Positions 45,798 through 56,800 of a stretch of 64,000 bases of DNA are shown one piece after another (the first letter of the stretch is position 1; each line of letters begins with the position of its first letter). The notes under the pieces were generated by a model. The model saw nothing but the letters and a program-made list of their open reading frames with translations. It had not been told where the DNA came from and searched no databases. This stretch comes from Neptunomonas phycophila (GTDB lineage Bacteria > Pseudomonadota > Gammaproteobacteria > Pseudomonadales > Balneatricaceae): assembly GCF_001922575.1 (NCBI RefSeq), contig NZ_MRCI01000001.1, forward strand, positions 1,178,001 to 1,242,000, in the 5' to 3' direction. The translations under genes and the position numbers were made by a program.

Positions 45798-46442
45798 CTA
45801 AGCTGTTACCCATAGGATTACAGCATCCTTTGGGCTTGTTGATATAACAGCGTGGCCCATTTCACAATCATAATAAGCACTATCGCCAGTGGTTAGCTGA
45901 ATAGGCTCATAAAATTCAGTGTAAAATATGATATCTCCCTCGATGACATACAACAGCTCTTCTCCTTCGTGTCGCACCCAATCACCAAATTCCGAAAAGT
46001 TTCTGGCTCTTACCGTTGTTTTGTAAGGTAGCATTTTTTTTGTACTGAGCTTGTTGGCTAAAAGCTCATGTTCATAGGTTGTGGTTGGGTGCGGTTTGCC
46101 TTCGCCTGCTTTGGTGATGTCTCGGCGTCCAGTAGCACCGCTTGCGCTTTGGGGTTGGGTAAAAAGCTGAGGCATGTCTATCCCTAGCCCTTTAACCAGT
46201 TTGCTCACTGCGCTAAAGGTAGGGGATATCTGCTCGTTCTCTATCTTTGATAAGGTTGAACGTGCGAGTCCTGTCAGTTTGCTTGCTTCTTCGAGTGTTA
46301 AATTTTGGCTGAGGCGAATTTGTCTTACGCGTTTCCCTAGTTGCAGTGGTTCAACTGATTTATCGTGGCCGTAAGTTTTTGTTACTTCAAAGGCTGGGTT
46401 AGTGTTTTCAGGGGGAGTGAGGTTGTCTAGGTCGTCGGTCAT
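45798..46442 (-). CDS. HTH-XRE transcription regulator with cupin domain
   Basis: The 214-residue regulator has an N-terminal helix-turn-helix (about 35-95, LGKRVRQIRLSQNLTLEEAS then STLSKIEN) and a C-terminal cupin domain (about 140-210) with GEELLYVIEG and a metal-binding GHAVIS. This is the layout of regulators that bind small ligands, for example PuuR-like or amino-acid responsive ones. The target is unknown. It precedes the NMT1-GGDEF gene's promoter region and is followed by the structured element. Confidence 0.88.
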   Translation of the reverse strand: MTDDLDNLTPPENTNPAFEVTKTYGHDKSVEPLQLGKRVRQIRLSQNLTLEEASKLTGLARSTLSKIENEQISPTFSAVSKLVKGLGIDMPQLFTQPQSASGATGRRDITKAGEGKPHPTTTYEHELLANKLSTKKMLPYKTTVRARNFSEFGDWVRHEGEELLYVIEGDIIFYTEFYEPIQLTTGDSAYYDCEMGHAVISTSPKDAVILWVTA

Positions 46443-46566
46443 CCGTATGCCTTTTCGCTAAAATATACATCTCGCCCGAAGGTGCGGGAAATTAAAGGGC
46501 GTAAATGTAGATGATAAACGAAATTGCAATTTGTTTCTTATTGGAAATAAACTGTTTTAAAAGAGA

Positions 46567-48198
46567 CTATACGACATTTTTTAACGGCCTTTTTCGTTTG
46601 TGAGCAGGGGCGATGCTAATGCCTGATTTTCCGCTTCGCTTAATATGATACATGGCGTGGTCAGCACGAATAAGAAATTGATCGGCCGCTTCATCGTATT
46701 GATCATAAATGGCAATGCCTATACTAGCGCTGATGTAGTAATCACCAGAAAGCAGTTTAAATGGGGTTTTGAAGTTCAGTAGTATTTTGCGTGCTAAGTG
46801 GTGTGCTCCAGCGCGGTCAGAAGAGGACAAGAGTATGACAAACTCATCACCACCCAGTCTGGCAAAAATGTCACTTTCTCTCAGTATCATACGTGTGCGC
46901 TTAGCAAATCTAATAAGGACTTGGTCACCAGATGAGTGACCGTGTGTGTCGTTAATTTCCTTGAAGCCATCCAGGTCTATATACAGAAGAGCGGGTGTTT
47001 CTTTGTTGCGACGAGCAAGCTTAACCAGTGTGTCAAGTTTGTTGGTTAATGCTGAGCGGTTTGCTAATCCTGTTAAAGGGTCGTGGTTAGCAAGGTGTTT
47101 TAGCTGGGTTTCTGTATAAATTCGGTTGCGGATCTCTTTCTTCAGCTTTCGATTTAAGGAAATAAGGTAGAAGCTGAGAATGGTTAAAGCCAAAACCAAG
47201 GCCACAAGCGGATATATAATTGGTAGCCAGTTACTCCATGTAATGGACTCTTTGCTGTTGTAAATGAAGTCCTCAACAGGTCTGCTTTGCTTTACCAGTT
47301 TGTACTGAAGCAGGGTGTCTTGCATTATTTCCCAGCGCTTAGGGTTCATGTGACCAATATCAAATAGGTCAGGCATGATTAGCTCTCTGGCTAAATTTAG
47401 TTCGTATCTTAAATGTCCTATTTCTTTTTGAGTGTTGTATTTGTCATATAAAATATTGATAGCTTCTTCAGGGTGGTTGAGAGCATAGCGCCAGCCCTCT
47501 AGGCTGGCTGAAATAAAGCGGTCGACTAATTCTGGCGATTGTTGAGCTAAGGTAGGATTGGTTATAAGGACATCACTGTAGAAGTCTATGCCGTATTGTT
47601 TGGGGCTAATGATGTTAAAGTTAATGTTCAGTTTTTGAAGATAGTAGGGCTCATTTGAAATGTAAGCGCTAAATGCATCTACTTTATCAGTTATAAGGTC
47701 GTTTAAATCGGCGCTAGTGGCAATAAGGTTGACATCTTCAAGTGCAATACCTTGTTTTAATAGTAGTAATATGAGTTCGGGGTCTTGGCTGCCAGGAAAT
47801 GCCATGACCTTTTTGCCTACTAGATCTCGGGGTTGTCTGATACCCGAGCTACTTTTAGAAAGGAAGATGCTTGGTGAGTGTTGGAATATGGCAGCAAGGC
47901 TAATGATGGGTTCGCCTTCGATGTAAGCTGTAAATGCATTGCTGTTGTCGACTGCAAAGTCAGACCTTCCTGCTTTTATCTCTTGCCAGGGTATTATTCC
48001 ATGGCCTCCAGCTTTTATAGTGACATCAAGGTTGAGGGATTCGTAAAAGCCTTTTTCTTTGGCAACATAATAGCCGATAAACTGTGCTTGATGGCTCCAT
48101 CGTAGTTGTAATGAAACCTCTTGGTTTGCTCCATGCGACAGCTGTGCAACAAAGCAGCATGCAAAGATGGTAAATAAAATGATGAACCGCTTAGTCAC
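46567..48198 (-). CDS. NMT1/THI5-type periplasmic domain fused to GGDEF diguanylate cyclase
   Basis: The start is set at GTG 48198 with AAAGGA just upstream; the open frame reaches 48240 through a TTG. The 543-residue protein has a signal peptide (about 1-24), a periplasmic NMT1-type binding domain (about 25-310) with VSLQLRWSHQAQFIGYYVA and GFYES, a TM helix (about 325-350), and a cytoplasmic GGDEF domain (about 375-540). The active site reads RLGGDEF, and the RESD inhibitory I-site lies five residues before it. So it likely makes c-di-GMP and shows product inhibition. NMT1-type domains bind thiamine precursors or sulphonates; the ligand here is unknown. Confidence 0.9.
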   Translation of the reverse strand: MTKRFIILFTIFACCFVAQLSHGANQEVSLQLRWSHQAQFIGYYVAKEKGFYESLNLDVTIKAGGHGIIPWQEIKAGRSDFAVDNSNAFTAYIEGEPIISLAAIFQHSPSIFLSKSSSGIRQPRDLVGKKVMAFPGSQDPELILLLLKQGIALEDVNLIATSADLNDLITDKVDAFSAYISNEPYYLQKLNINFNIISPKQYGIDFYSDVLITNPTLAQQSPELVDRFISASLEGWRYALNHPEEAINILYDKYNTQKEIGHLRYELNLARELIMPDLFDIGHMNPKRWEIMQDTLLQYKLVKQSRPVEDFIYNSKESITWSNWLPIIYPLVALVLALTILSFYLISLNRKLKKEIRNRIYTETQLKHLANHDPLTGLANRSALTNKLDTLVKLARRNKETPALLYIDLDGFKEINDTHGHSSGDQVLIRFAKRTRMILRESDIFARLGGDEFVILLSSSDRAGAHHLARKILLNFKTPFKLLSGDYYISASIGIAIYDQYDEAADQFLIRADHAMYHIKRSGKSGISIAPAHKRKRPLKNVV

Positions 48199-48366
48199 TT
48201 GCCATTCCTTTGGACAAAAGTGCTTTTTTAAGAGGGGCAAACTGACACCTCAGTAAATGTAAACCCTTATAGGAGACCTACTTTAACAGGTGCAAAGCGA
48301 GTATAAAATCAAAAAATAGATTTGGCTTTTGTATGAAATAAAATTGGAGGGATAGAAAAATAAGAA

Positions 48367-48443
48367 TGGTCGGAGCAGCAGGATTCGAACCTGCGACCCT
48401 CTGCTCCCAAAGCAGATGCGCTACCAGGCTGCGCTATGCTCCG
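48367..48443 (-). tRNA. tRNA-Pro (UGG), copy 1
   Basis: The minus strand gives CGGAGCA pairing with UGCUCCG, a full cloverleaf with anticodon UGG in the loop CUUUGGGAG, T-loop GGUUCGAAUCC and an encoded CCA. Confidence 0.97.
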
Positions 48444-48497
48444 ACACGTTGGGATTTATAATAAGGATATTATAAATTTTGTTGCCTATGTTTTTAA

Positions 48498-48574
48498 TGG
48501 TCGGAGCAGCAGGATTCGAACCTGCGACCCTCTGCTCCCAAAGCAGATGCGCTACCAGGCTGCGCTATGCTCCG
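48498..48574 (-). tRNA. tRNA-Pro (UGG), copy 2
   Basis: Identical in sequence to the copy at 48367-48443 and in the same orientation, with a 54-base AT-rich spacer between. A tandem duplication. Confidence 0.97.
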
Positions 48575-48588
48575 ACACATATCAGGTT

Positions 48589-48664
48589 TGGCTCCTCGAG
48601 CTGGACTCGAACCAGCGACCAATAGATTAACAGTCTACTGCTCTACCAACTGAGCTATCGAGGA
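48589..48664 (-). tRNA. tRNA-Asn (GUU)
   Basis: The minus strand gives acceptor UCCUCGA pairing with UCGAGGA, anticodon loop CUGUUAA with anticodon GUU, and an encoded CCA end. It is the first of three co-oriented tRNA genes and probably shares a transcript with the two tRNA-Pro genes. Confidence 0.97.
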
Positions 48665-48930
48665 ATGGTTGCTCAACCTGATGGGCGCGTATATTAGTGA
48701 TGAGGCCGTCAGTCGTCAAGCTTATTTTTCAAAAAGATTCAGAAAAAACTCTTTATTTTTAATAACCTTAAGTAGGCGGATGGTAGTCCTTATATTTAGA
48801 AGCAAGTTATGTTGCAATGTGTATTGTCCAGTTCAGCGCTTAGTGGTGTTTGCAGGGTGCGGTCTGTCAGAAAGTACTTCATTGGGTGTTGATGAAATGA
48901 AGAGTGCGTTCAATTTTATAGAGTTACAAC

Positions 48931-50661
48931 ATGTCGCGTGTATTAGGTAAAGATGTATCTTTAGAAGTATCTATTAAAAGAATGTCGCAGTTATTAGTAG
49001 ATAATGGCTTCGTGGTTGAGCAATTTGATTGGCTTAACCCTGCTCCTTACGTGTGGTCCGTGCGGCTGAGAGATGTGTCTTGTAAGGGCTTGTCAGTTAA
49101 AGGTAGAGGTATCACGAAACAAGCGGCATTAGCGAGTGCGCTAGGTGCGTTTATTGAGCATTTAGGCTGTAACTATTTTTTTGCCAAGAGCTATCTAGGC
49201 AAGCAGGGTGCGGACTCTTCCTTCATTTATTATCCCAATGAGCGTTGGTTTTCCGTTGATTCGGACAACATCCCGGCAGGTTTGTTAGATGAGGCTACGC
49301 TCAGTCACTACAATATGGACGATAACCTCAAAGCTCATATGTTATTAGACTTTAACTCTGATGATGTAAGTCGAGGAGTGTGTGGGCTTCCTTTTGTGCA
49401 TCAAAAAACAGCACGAGAGGTGTGGTTTCCAGTCAAAATTATCGATACGTTATATGTGGGTAATGGCTCCGCTGCTGGCAATAATAAATTTGAAGCGCGA
49501 GTACATGCTTTATCGGAAATCTTTGAACGCCATATTAAAAATACGATTCTATCTTCTGGGATAAGCTTGCCTAGGATTCCGCCGGTTGTTGTAGAACGGT
49601 ATCCGGATGCCGTGGCAATAATAAATCTTCTGCGTGAGCTGGGTTATATTGTGTATGTGCTCGATGCGTCGTTGGGAGGTAAGTTTCCATTAGTCGGTAT
49701 GACAATTTTTGATCCGGAAGATGGTGGCTGTTTTGCTGCCTTTGGTGCTCATCCTAAATTTGAGATCGCACTGTTGAGGGTGGCTTCGAAAGTCATGCAG
49801 CGTGTTACCTTAGACCCAGATAAAGCATTTCCGGAGCCTGTTTTTGATCTACAAAAAGTTGCCGATCAGGGGAATTTAGAAGCGCATAGTTTTTACTCAA
49901 ATGGTGTTATCTCATGGGATCTTCTATCTACTGATTCAGATTATGCGTTTACTGAATGGAACGTGGATGGTGATAGTGAGGCCGAATTTGAGCATCTGTG
50001 TCATCTGATTCATCGTGTAGATATGGATATCTATATAGCTGATTACGAATATTTGGGTTTGTATGTATGCCGAGTGATTGTCCCAGGTATGTCTGATGTT
50101 TATCCAGTGGATCGGCTAGTTGTTAGCAATGATAGTGCGATGGTTGAGTTGCGCTCTGTTGTGTTTGATTTAAACGCTGCCTCTGATGGAGAGTTATCTA
50201 GCCTTTTAAATTTGATAGAAGACGGGGCGTTTGGTGAAGCTGACAATGTGGCTGCGTTATTAGGTGTTTTTCCTGACAAAGAAAGCTATTTTAATGAGCT
50301 TAGTGTAGCTGAATTGAAGTGTTTGATTTGCTTGAAGCTCGGGCGCTTAGTCATGGCAGCAAAAGCCTGTCACTCGATTAAGCGTTTATCTAATCGTAAT
50401 AGTATTAAATTATTTAGGTGCTTGAGCCAGCTTCTGGCGCTGAATGAACAGCATGAAATCCAGCTTGCTGAAGTGAAAATGATATTCATTGATGTATACG
50501 GCGAAGCTGTTTTTTCGCGTTGCCAAGCGATGCTGGCAGGCCTTAGAGTCTTTGAGGATCTTCATGTTATCGATGATAACGTTCAGTGCTTTAAGTCACA
50601 CTCTGCAATGTTGGCGGTTTACAGTCGGCTTAAACGATTAAAAAGTGCTAAAAGTCTTTGA
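48931..50661 (+). CDS. ycaO: YcaO protein (S12 methylthiolation accessory factor)
   Basis: The 576-residue protein matches E. coli YcaO closely along its length: GKDVSLEVSIKRM start, WLNPAPYVWSVRLRD, ALASALGAFIEHL, the NYFFA stretch, RGVCGLPF, EARVHALSEIFERHIKN and SLGGKFPLVGMTIF, then the VYIADYEYLGLYVCRVIVPG-type segment. The C-terminal part is TPR-like. YcaO is an ATP-using amide activator, in E. coli linked with RimO in beta-methylthiolation of ribosomal protein S12. No bacteriocin precursor or other heterocyclisation gene is adjacent. Confidence 0.95.
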   Translation: MSRVLGKDVSLEVSIKRMSQLLVDNGFVVEQFDWLNPAPYVWSVRLRDVSCKGLSVKGRGITKQAALASALGAFIEHLGCNYFFAKSYLGKQGADSSFIYYPNERWFSVDSDNIPAGLLDEATLSHYNMDDNLKAHMLLDFNSDDVSRGVCGLPFVHQKTAREVWFPVKIIDTLYVGNGSAAGNNKFEARVHALSEIFERHIKNTILSSGISLPRIPPVVVERYPDAVAIINLLRELGYIVYVLDASLGGKFPLVGMTIFDPEDGGCFAAFGAHPKFEIALLRVASKVMQRVTLDPDKAFPEPVFDLQKVADQGNLEAHSFYSNGVISWDLLSTDSDYAFTEWNVDGDSEAEFEHLCHLIHRVDMDIYIADYEYLGLYVCRVIVPGMSDVYPVDRLVVSNDSAMVELRSVVFDLNAASDGELSSLLNLIEDGAFGEADNVAALLGVFPDKESYFNELSVAELKCLICLKLGRLVMAAKACHSIKRLSNRNSIKLFRCLSQLLALNEQHEIQLAEVKMIFIDVYGEAVFSRCQAMLAGLRVFEDLHVIDDNVQCFKSHSAMLAVYSRLKRLKSAKSL

Positions 50662-50858
50662 AATTATCTTGTATGTCGTAGTCCCAGTAATACATCGATA
50701 TTTGTAGGTATCTTTTGTTGTCTTTCTCTATGATTTTTTAGGCTTTGATCCTGCTCAGCCTAAAACTTTAACTATACTGACCCTCGGTACAATTTTATTG
50801 TCTATTGCATCCCTGTATTTTGGGCTGTAATGGTCTAAAAAGTTTATGAGGAAATAGC

Positions 50859-53800
50859 ATGGCTTCTGCTGTCGGTACGGTTACTTTTATTTCTGGTTTG
50901 GTTTATGCAATAAAATCTGATGGGTCGGAGCGTTTGCTTGCGCTTGGTGATGAGGTTTTTGCAGATGAGCTGATCAGAACTTCACCTGATGCGTCTGTTG
51001 AAATATACATGGCTAACGGTCAAGAAGTTGTACTAGGCGGTGGGCAAAGCTGGTTAATCTCAGCTGAAACCTATACTGAAGCTGCTGACTACCCTGTAGA
51101 AGATGCAGTAGCTGATGAAGACCTTGCAGCAGTTGATGCTATCCAACAAGCCATCTTGGCTGGTGAAGACCCTACTCAAGTAGCTGAAGAAACAGCCGCG
51201 GGTGCTCCTGGCGCCGGTGGGCAAGGCGATGACGGCGTTCGTTTTGAAATATTGACTCGGACAGCGCTTGAAGAAGACCCAGAAGCCGGTTACGAAACCA
51301 TTGGTGTTGAACGAGAGACGAATGACATAATTCGTGAGCCAGGTGGAGAAGTTTCGAGTGAATCAGCTGCAATTCCACAGCTATCCGTTAATGACGTAAC
51401 CGTTAACGAAGACCTAGGTGCATTGGCATTTACAGTTAGCATAAATGTTGCTGCTGATTCGGACGTTGTTTTCACATATACCACCAACAATAATGCTAGT
51501 GCTGTAGATGGAGCCGATTATACGCCAGTCTCAGGTACAGCCGTTATTCCCGCAGGCGAGACCTCTGTTGTTATTTCGGTACCGATTACGGATGATAACT
51601 TAGCAGAGCAGCCGGAAACCTTCCTTTTAGACATAACAGATATTACTTCCGGTAATGCAGAGATTGCTGATGGTGAAGGCGTCGGTACCATACTCGATGA
51701 GCCAACGCCGGGAGTAGAAGATACCGTTACGTTAAGTATTACGGGTGATACCAGTGTTGCTGAAGGCGATACAGCCAGCTATACGGTAACTATAGATGAG
51801 GCTCCTGTTGAAGATCTAGTTGTTGATATCCTCTACAGCTTTGTTAGTGCAGACAGCGGTGATATTGTTGAAGGTGTAACCCAAGTCACAATTCCTGCTG
51901 GATCAACTGAGGTTTCTTTTTCTGTAGATGCCGTCAATGATGCTTATTCCGAAGGGGTAGAGGACTTTACTGTTAGCATCAGTAATCCGACTTCGGGCGG
52001 CTTTGAAGCTGTTGTTGTAGACTCAGCTGCGGCTACTGTTACAACATCAATTGTTGATGCTAATGACCCGGCAGACCTCACAACGACTACTGTTACCTTA
52101 GAAAGTACGCCAAATGTTGAAGAAGGCGGCGATATTACAGTAACAGCAACGGTCGATAATCCACCAATAGATACACCGTTAGTAATCACCCTAGATAATG
52201 GTGAAGAAATAATCATTCCGGTTGGCGAAACTGTAGGATCAATTACATTCCCTGCTGATGATAATGTTTATGCAGACGCAGACACTCCTGTTGAATTTGG
52301 TGTCGGTAGTGCTGTCGGAGGTGGTTATGAAAATCTTGATACCTCCGATACCGCAGTAACTACAGTTGTTGATGATAATGATCCGACTACTGTTACCCTG
52401 GAAAGTACTCCAAGTGTTGAAGAAGGCGGTGATATTACGGTTACAGCCACCGTTGATAATCCACCGATTGATACACCATTAGTAATTACGCTAGATAATG
52501 GTGAAGAAATCACGATTCCTGTTGGTGAAACTACAGGTTCTGTGACTTTCCCTGTAGCAGACGATGTTTACGCTGACCCTGATACCCCAGTCGAATTCAG
52601 TGTTGATAGCACTACCGGTGGTGGTTATGAAAGTATTGATACTACTGATACTTCGACTACAATAATCGTAGATGACAATGATGTAACTACTGTCACCCTT
52701 CAGAGCACCCCTAGCGTAGAAGAAGGCGGTGACATCACCGTCACAGCGACCGTGGATAACCCACCGGTCGACACGCCGCTGGTCATCACGCTAGACAACG
52801 GTGAGACCATCACCATCCCTGTGGGCCAAACGACAGGCGAAGTGACCTTCCCAGCGGACGACGATGCCTATACCGACCCGGATACCCCGGTTGAGTTCAG
52901 CATCGACAGCACCACCGGCGGTGGCTACGAAGCGCTCGACACCACAGACACAGCGACAACGACCGTGGTGGATGACAACGACACCACCACCGTGACACTG
53001 GACAGCACGCCAAGCGTAGAAGAAGGCGGCGACATCACCGTCACAGCGACCGTAGATAACGCCCCAGAAGACACGCCATTAGTGATCACTCTCAACAACG
53101 GCGAAGAGATCATCATCCCTGTGGGTCAGACCACCGGTGAAGTGACCTTCCCCGCGGGCGACGACGTCTACACCGATGCCGACACCCCCGTTGAGTTCAG
53201 CGTGGACAGCACCAGCGGTGGCAACTACGAGAACCTAGACACCACGGACACAGCGACCACCACCGTTGTAGACGACAGCGACGTGACCACCTTGACCTTA
53301 GCCGGTGACAGCACCGTTGCCGAAGGTGGCGAAGCGACCTACACACTCACGCTCAGCAACCCCGCTGAGACCGAGATGGTTGTGGACGTCATCACCGGTC
53401 ACACCACCACCGATGACGGCGACCTTGTGCCAACGACCCAGCAAGTAACCATCCTTGCCGGCGCCAGCACAGCGACCTTCACCGTCGACAACAACCAAGA
53501 CAACCTGGCTGAAGGCAACGAAGACTACACGGTAGCCATCACCGGCAGCACCGGAGGTAACTTCGAAGACCTCAGCGTGGACACCACACCGGTCACCACC
53601 ACCATCATTGACGACGAAGGCACCCCAAGCCTCACCATCAATGACATGAGCGTGGATGAAGACGCCGGCACGATGACGTTCACCGTCACCCTCAGCACGC
53701 CAAGTGTTGATCCGGTGAGCGTTGATTACGCCAGCGCCGACAACACCAGTGCGAACCCAGCAACCGAAGGCGCCGACTACACCGGCGTGAGCGGCACACT

Positions 53801-56800
53801 CACGTTCGCACCGGGCGAGACCTCCCAGACCATCACCGTACCAATCACCGATGACACGCTAGCCGAAGGCAGCGAGACGTTCGACATGGTACTGAGCAAC
53901 CCAAGCAATGCCGTCATTGCGGACGGCACCGGCGTCGGAACCATTACCGACGAAGCGGCACCGGGTGCAGAAGACACGGTACTGGTGAGCATCACAGGCG
54001 ACACCGCGGTAGACGAAGGCGAAGCGCCAGCCACCTACACGGTCAGCGTCAACGAAGCACCGACACAAGACATGACCGTCGACATCAGCTACAGCTACAC
54101 CAGTGCTGAGACCGGCGACATTGTTGAAGGCACCACACAAGTCACCATCGCGGCGAACACCACCGAGGTCAGCTTCAGCGTTGACACCGTGGATGACGCC
54201 TACGCCGAAGGAGACGAAGACTTCATCGTCAGCATCAGCAACCCAAGCCTTGGCGGGTTCGAAGCGGTGGCGGTGAATCCTGCACAAAGCAGCGTCACCA
54301 CCACCATCAGTGACGAAGCCAGCCCAACGGCCGAAGACACCGCCACGATCAGCATCAGTGGCGACCCAAGCGTAGTGGAAGGCGACGCAGCGACCTATAC
54401 CGTCAGCGTGGATCGCGTACCATTAACCGACATCGAAGTGACCGTCCAAACGGGCCACGTCACCACCGATGACGGCGACTACGTGCCTGTGTTCACGACC
54501 GTGACCATTGCGGCCGGCACACAAAGCACCACGTTCGACGTACAGACCAGTGACGACAACCTGGCCGAAGGTAGCGAGAGCTACACCGTCAGCATCACTG
54601 ACACCACCGGAGGCAGCTTCGAGAACACCGTGGTTGGCGTGAGCCAAGTCAGCACGATTATTACCGACGAAGCCGCGCCAACGGACCCGGATGCCGACAC
54701 CGCAATCGTCAGCCTCACCGGACCTGGCACCGTGGTTGAAGGCGAGACCACAACGAACTACACCGTAGAGATCTCCCAAGCACCGGTAGACGACGTCACG
54801 GTCACGTTCAGCTACACGACGACCGATGCCGACGGCAACGACTACGTACAAGTCGCGGATGTTGTGATCGCGGCTGGCACAACCAGCACCACGTTCAGCA
54901 TCGACACGATCGACGACAACATCGCCGAAGGTGACGAAGACTACACCGTGAGCATCGACACCATCAGCAACGGTGGACTAGAAGACGTACGTGCCTCAGA
55001 GACCGAGAACAGCGTCACCACCACGATCACCGAAGAAAGCGTCCCGACGGATCCGGATGCGGACACGGCGTACATCAGCCTGTTCGGCCCTGGTACCGTC
55101 ATCGAAGGCGAGACCACCACCGACTACACGGTCAGCATCTCCCAAGCACCGGTAGACGATGTCACGGTCACGTTCAACTACACCACCACCGATGCGGATG
55201 GCAACGACTACGTTGCCGTGGGTAGCGTCACGATCCTCGCGGGCGAGACCGAAGCGACGTTCACGATCGACACCGTGAATGACAATATCGCCGAAGGAGA
55301 TGAAGACTTCACAGTCAGCATCGACACGATCACCGATGGCGGTCTAGAAGACGTACGCGTCTCGAATAACGACAGCGTCACGACGACGATCGAAGACAAC
55401 GACACGGTTGAGATCAGCATCAATGATGCCCCGACAGTGGACGAGTCAGCCGGCACGATGACGTTCACCGTTACCTTGAGTAACCCAAGCGATGCACCGG
55501 TTACCGTGGACTACGCGAGCCAAGACGGCACCGCGACAGCGGGCTTAGACTACACCGCGGTCACAGGCACATTAACGTTCGCGCCGGGAGAGACGACGCA
55601 AACGATCACGGTACCGGTGACGGACGACTACCTAGCCGAAGGCAGCGAGACACTGGACATGGTGTTGAGCAACCCAAGCAATGCGACGACCGCTGATGGG
55701 GTAGGTGTCGGTATGATTCTGGACGACACTACAGCAACTGCTGAGGATACTGTTTACGCTAACATAGCTGTAGATCAAAGCTCAGTGTCTGAAGGTGCTC
55801 AACTTACCTATACTGTGACGTTGGTTGATAGTGAAGGCAACCCTGTAATTGTACCTGCTGGTGACACGGTTTCTGTTGACCTGGATTGGTCCGGTGCAGC
55901 GGCTTCTGGTGCTGATACGAGTAATTTGCCTGCTTCTGTTTCTATTACAGGAGGTAGCCAAACCGAGTTTACTGTTGATGCTTCATTTGATGATATTGTT
56001 GAAGCCGATGAGCCTCTAATCGCAACCATTACTGATGTTGTAGACTCTGCAGGTCTGTTTGAACGTGCAGAAGTTGGGCCTCAATCCGCAGCGAATACAG
56101 TAATTACCGACGGTTCTGTTGATGCGACCGATGATACGGCTAGCACAAATGAAGACACGCCTGTCACTATCTCTGTACTTGGCAATGATGTAGACCCTGA
56201 GGGGCAAACATTCACGATTGAATCAACAACTAACCCAGATAATGGCTCAATTGTTGTTAATCCTGACGGAACTATTACCTATACGCCAGATGCGAATTAT
56301 AACGGTTCGGATACCTTCACCTACACCATCGTTGATCAAGACGGTAATCGTGATACAGCGACTGTAGTGGTGTCTGTACTCGCTATAAATGACGCACCAA
56401 TCATAGACTTTACAGAAGGTAACGTTAGTGAAGAAGGCTTAATTGATGGTTCGCCAGATAGCGATGCGGCTTCCGGCTCAGTGGATACAACTGATAGCGC
56501 GTCTGTAAATGGTACTGTCAATATTGTTGATATAGAAGGCGACAATATCTCTGGAGTTACGTTAACGGCACCTACGTCTACTTTAACTTCCGGTGGTGAA
56601 ACAGTTACTTGGTCAGGTTCAGGTACTCAAAACCTGACAGCCACCGCAAACGGAGAGACAGTAGCGACTATCTCTATCGATGACTCTGGAAACTACCAGT
56701 TCAATCTTCTTAAAGCGCTAGATCATCCTGATACCAGTGGTGAAGATAGCTTTGGGATCGATTTTGGTGTTTCTGCCTCAGATGGTTCATTAACAGGTAA

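Noticed and set aside
48669..48950. Plus-strand 93-codon frame before ycaO
   Set aside because: It begins beside tRNA-Asn, overlaps the ycaO start and has no recognisable sequence.
48931..50661. A RiPP (thiazole/oxazole peptide) cluster around ycaO
   Set aside because: The protein matches the housekeeping E. coli YcaO type over its whole length, and no precursor peptide or partner dehydrogenase is adjacent.
53298..54851. Long minus-strand frames within the adhesin gene (for example 53859-54287 and 54423-54851)
   Set aside because: They arise from the GC-rich codon use of the real plus-strand gene and are repeat shadows.
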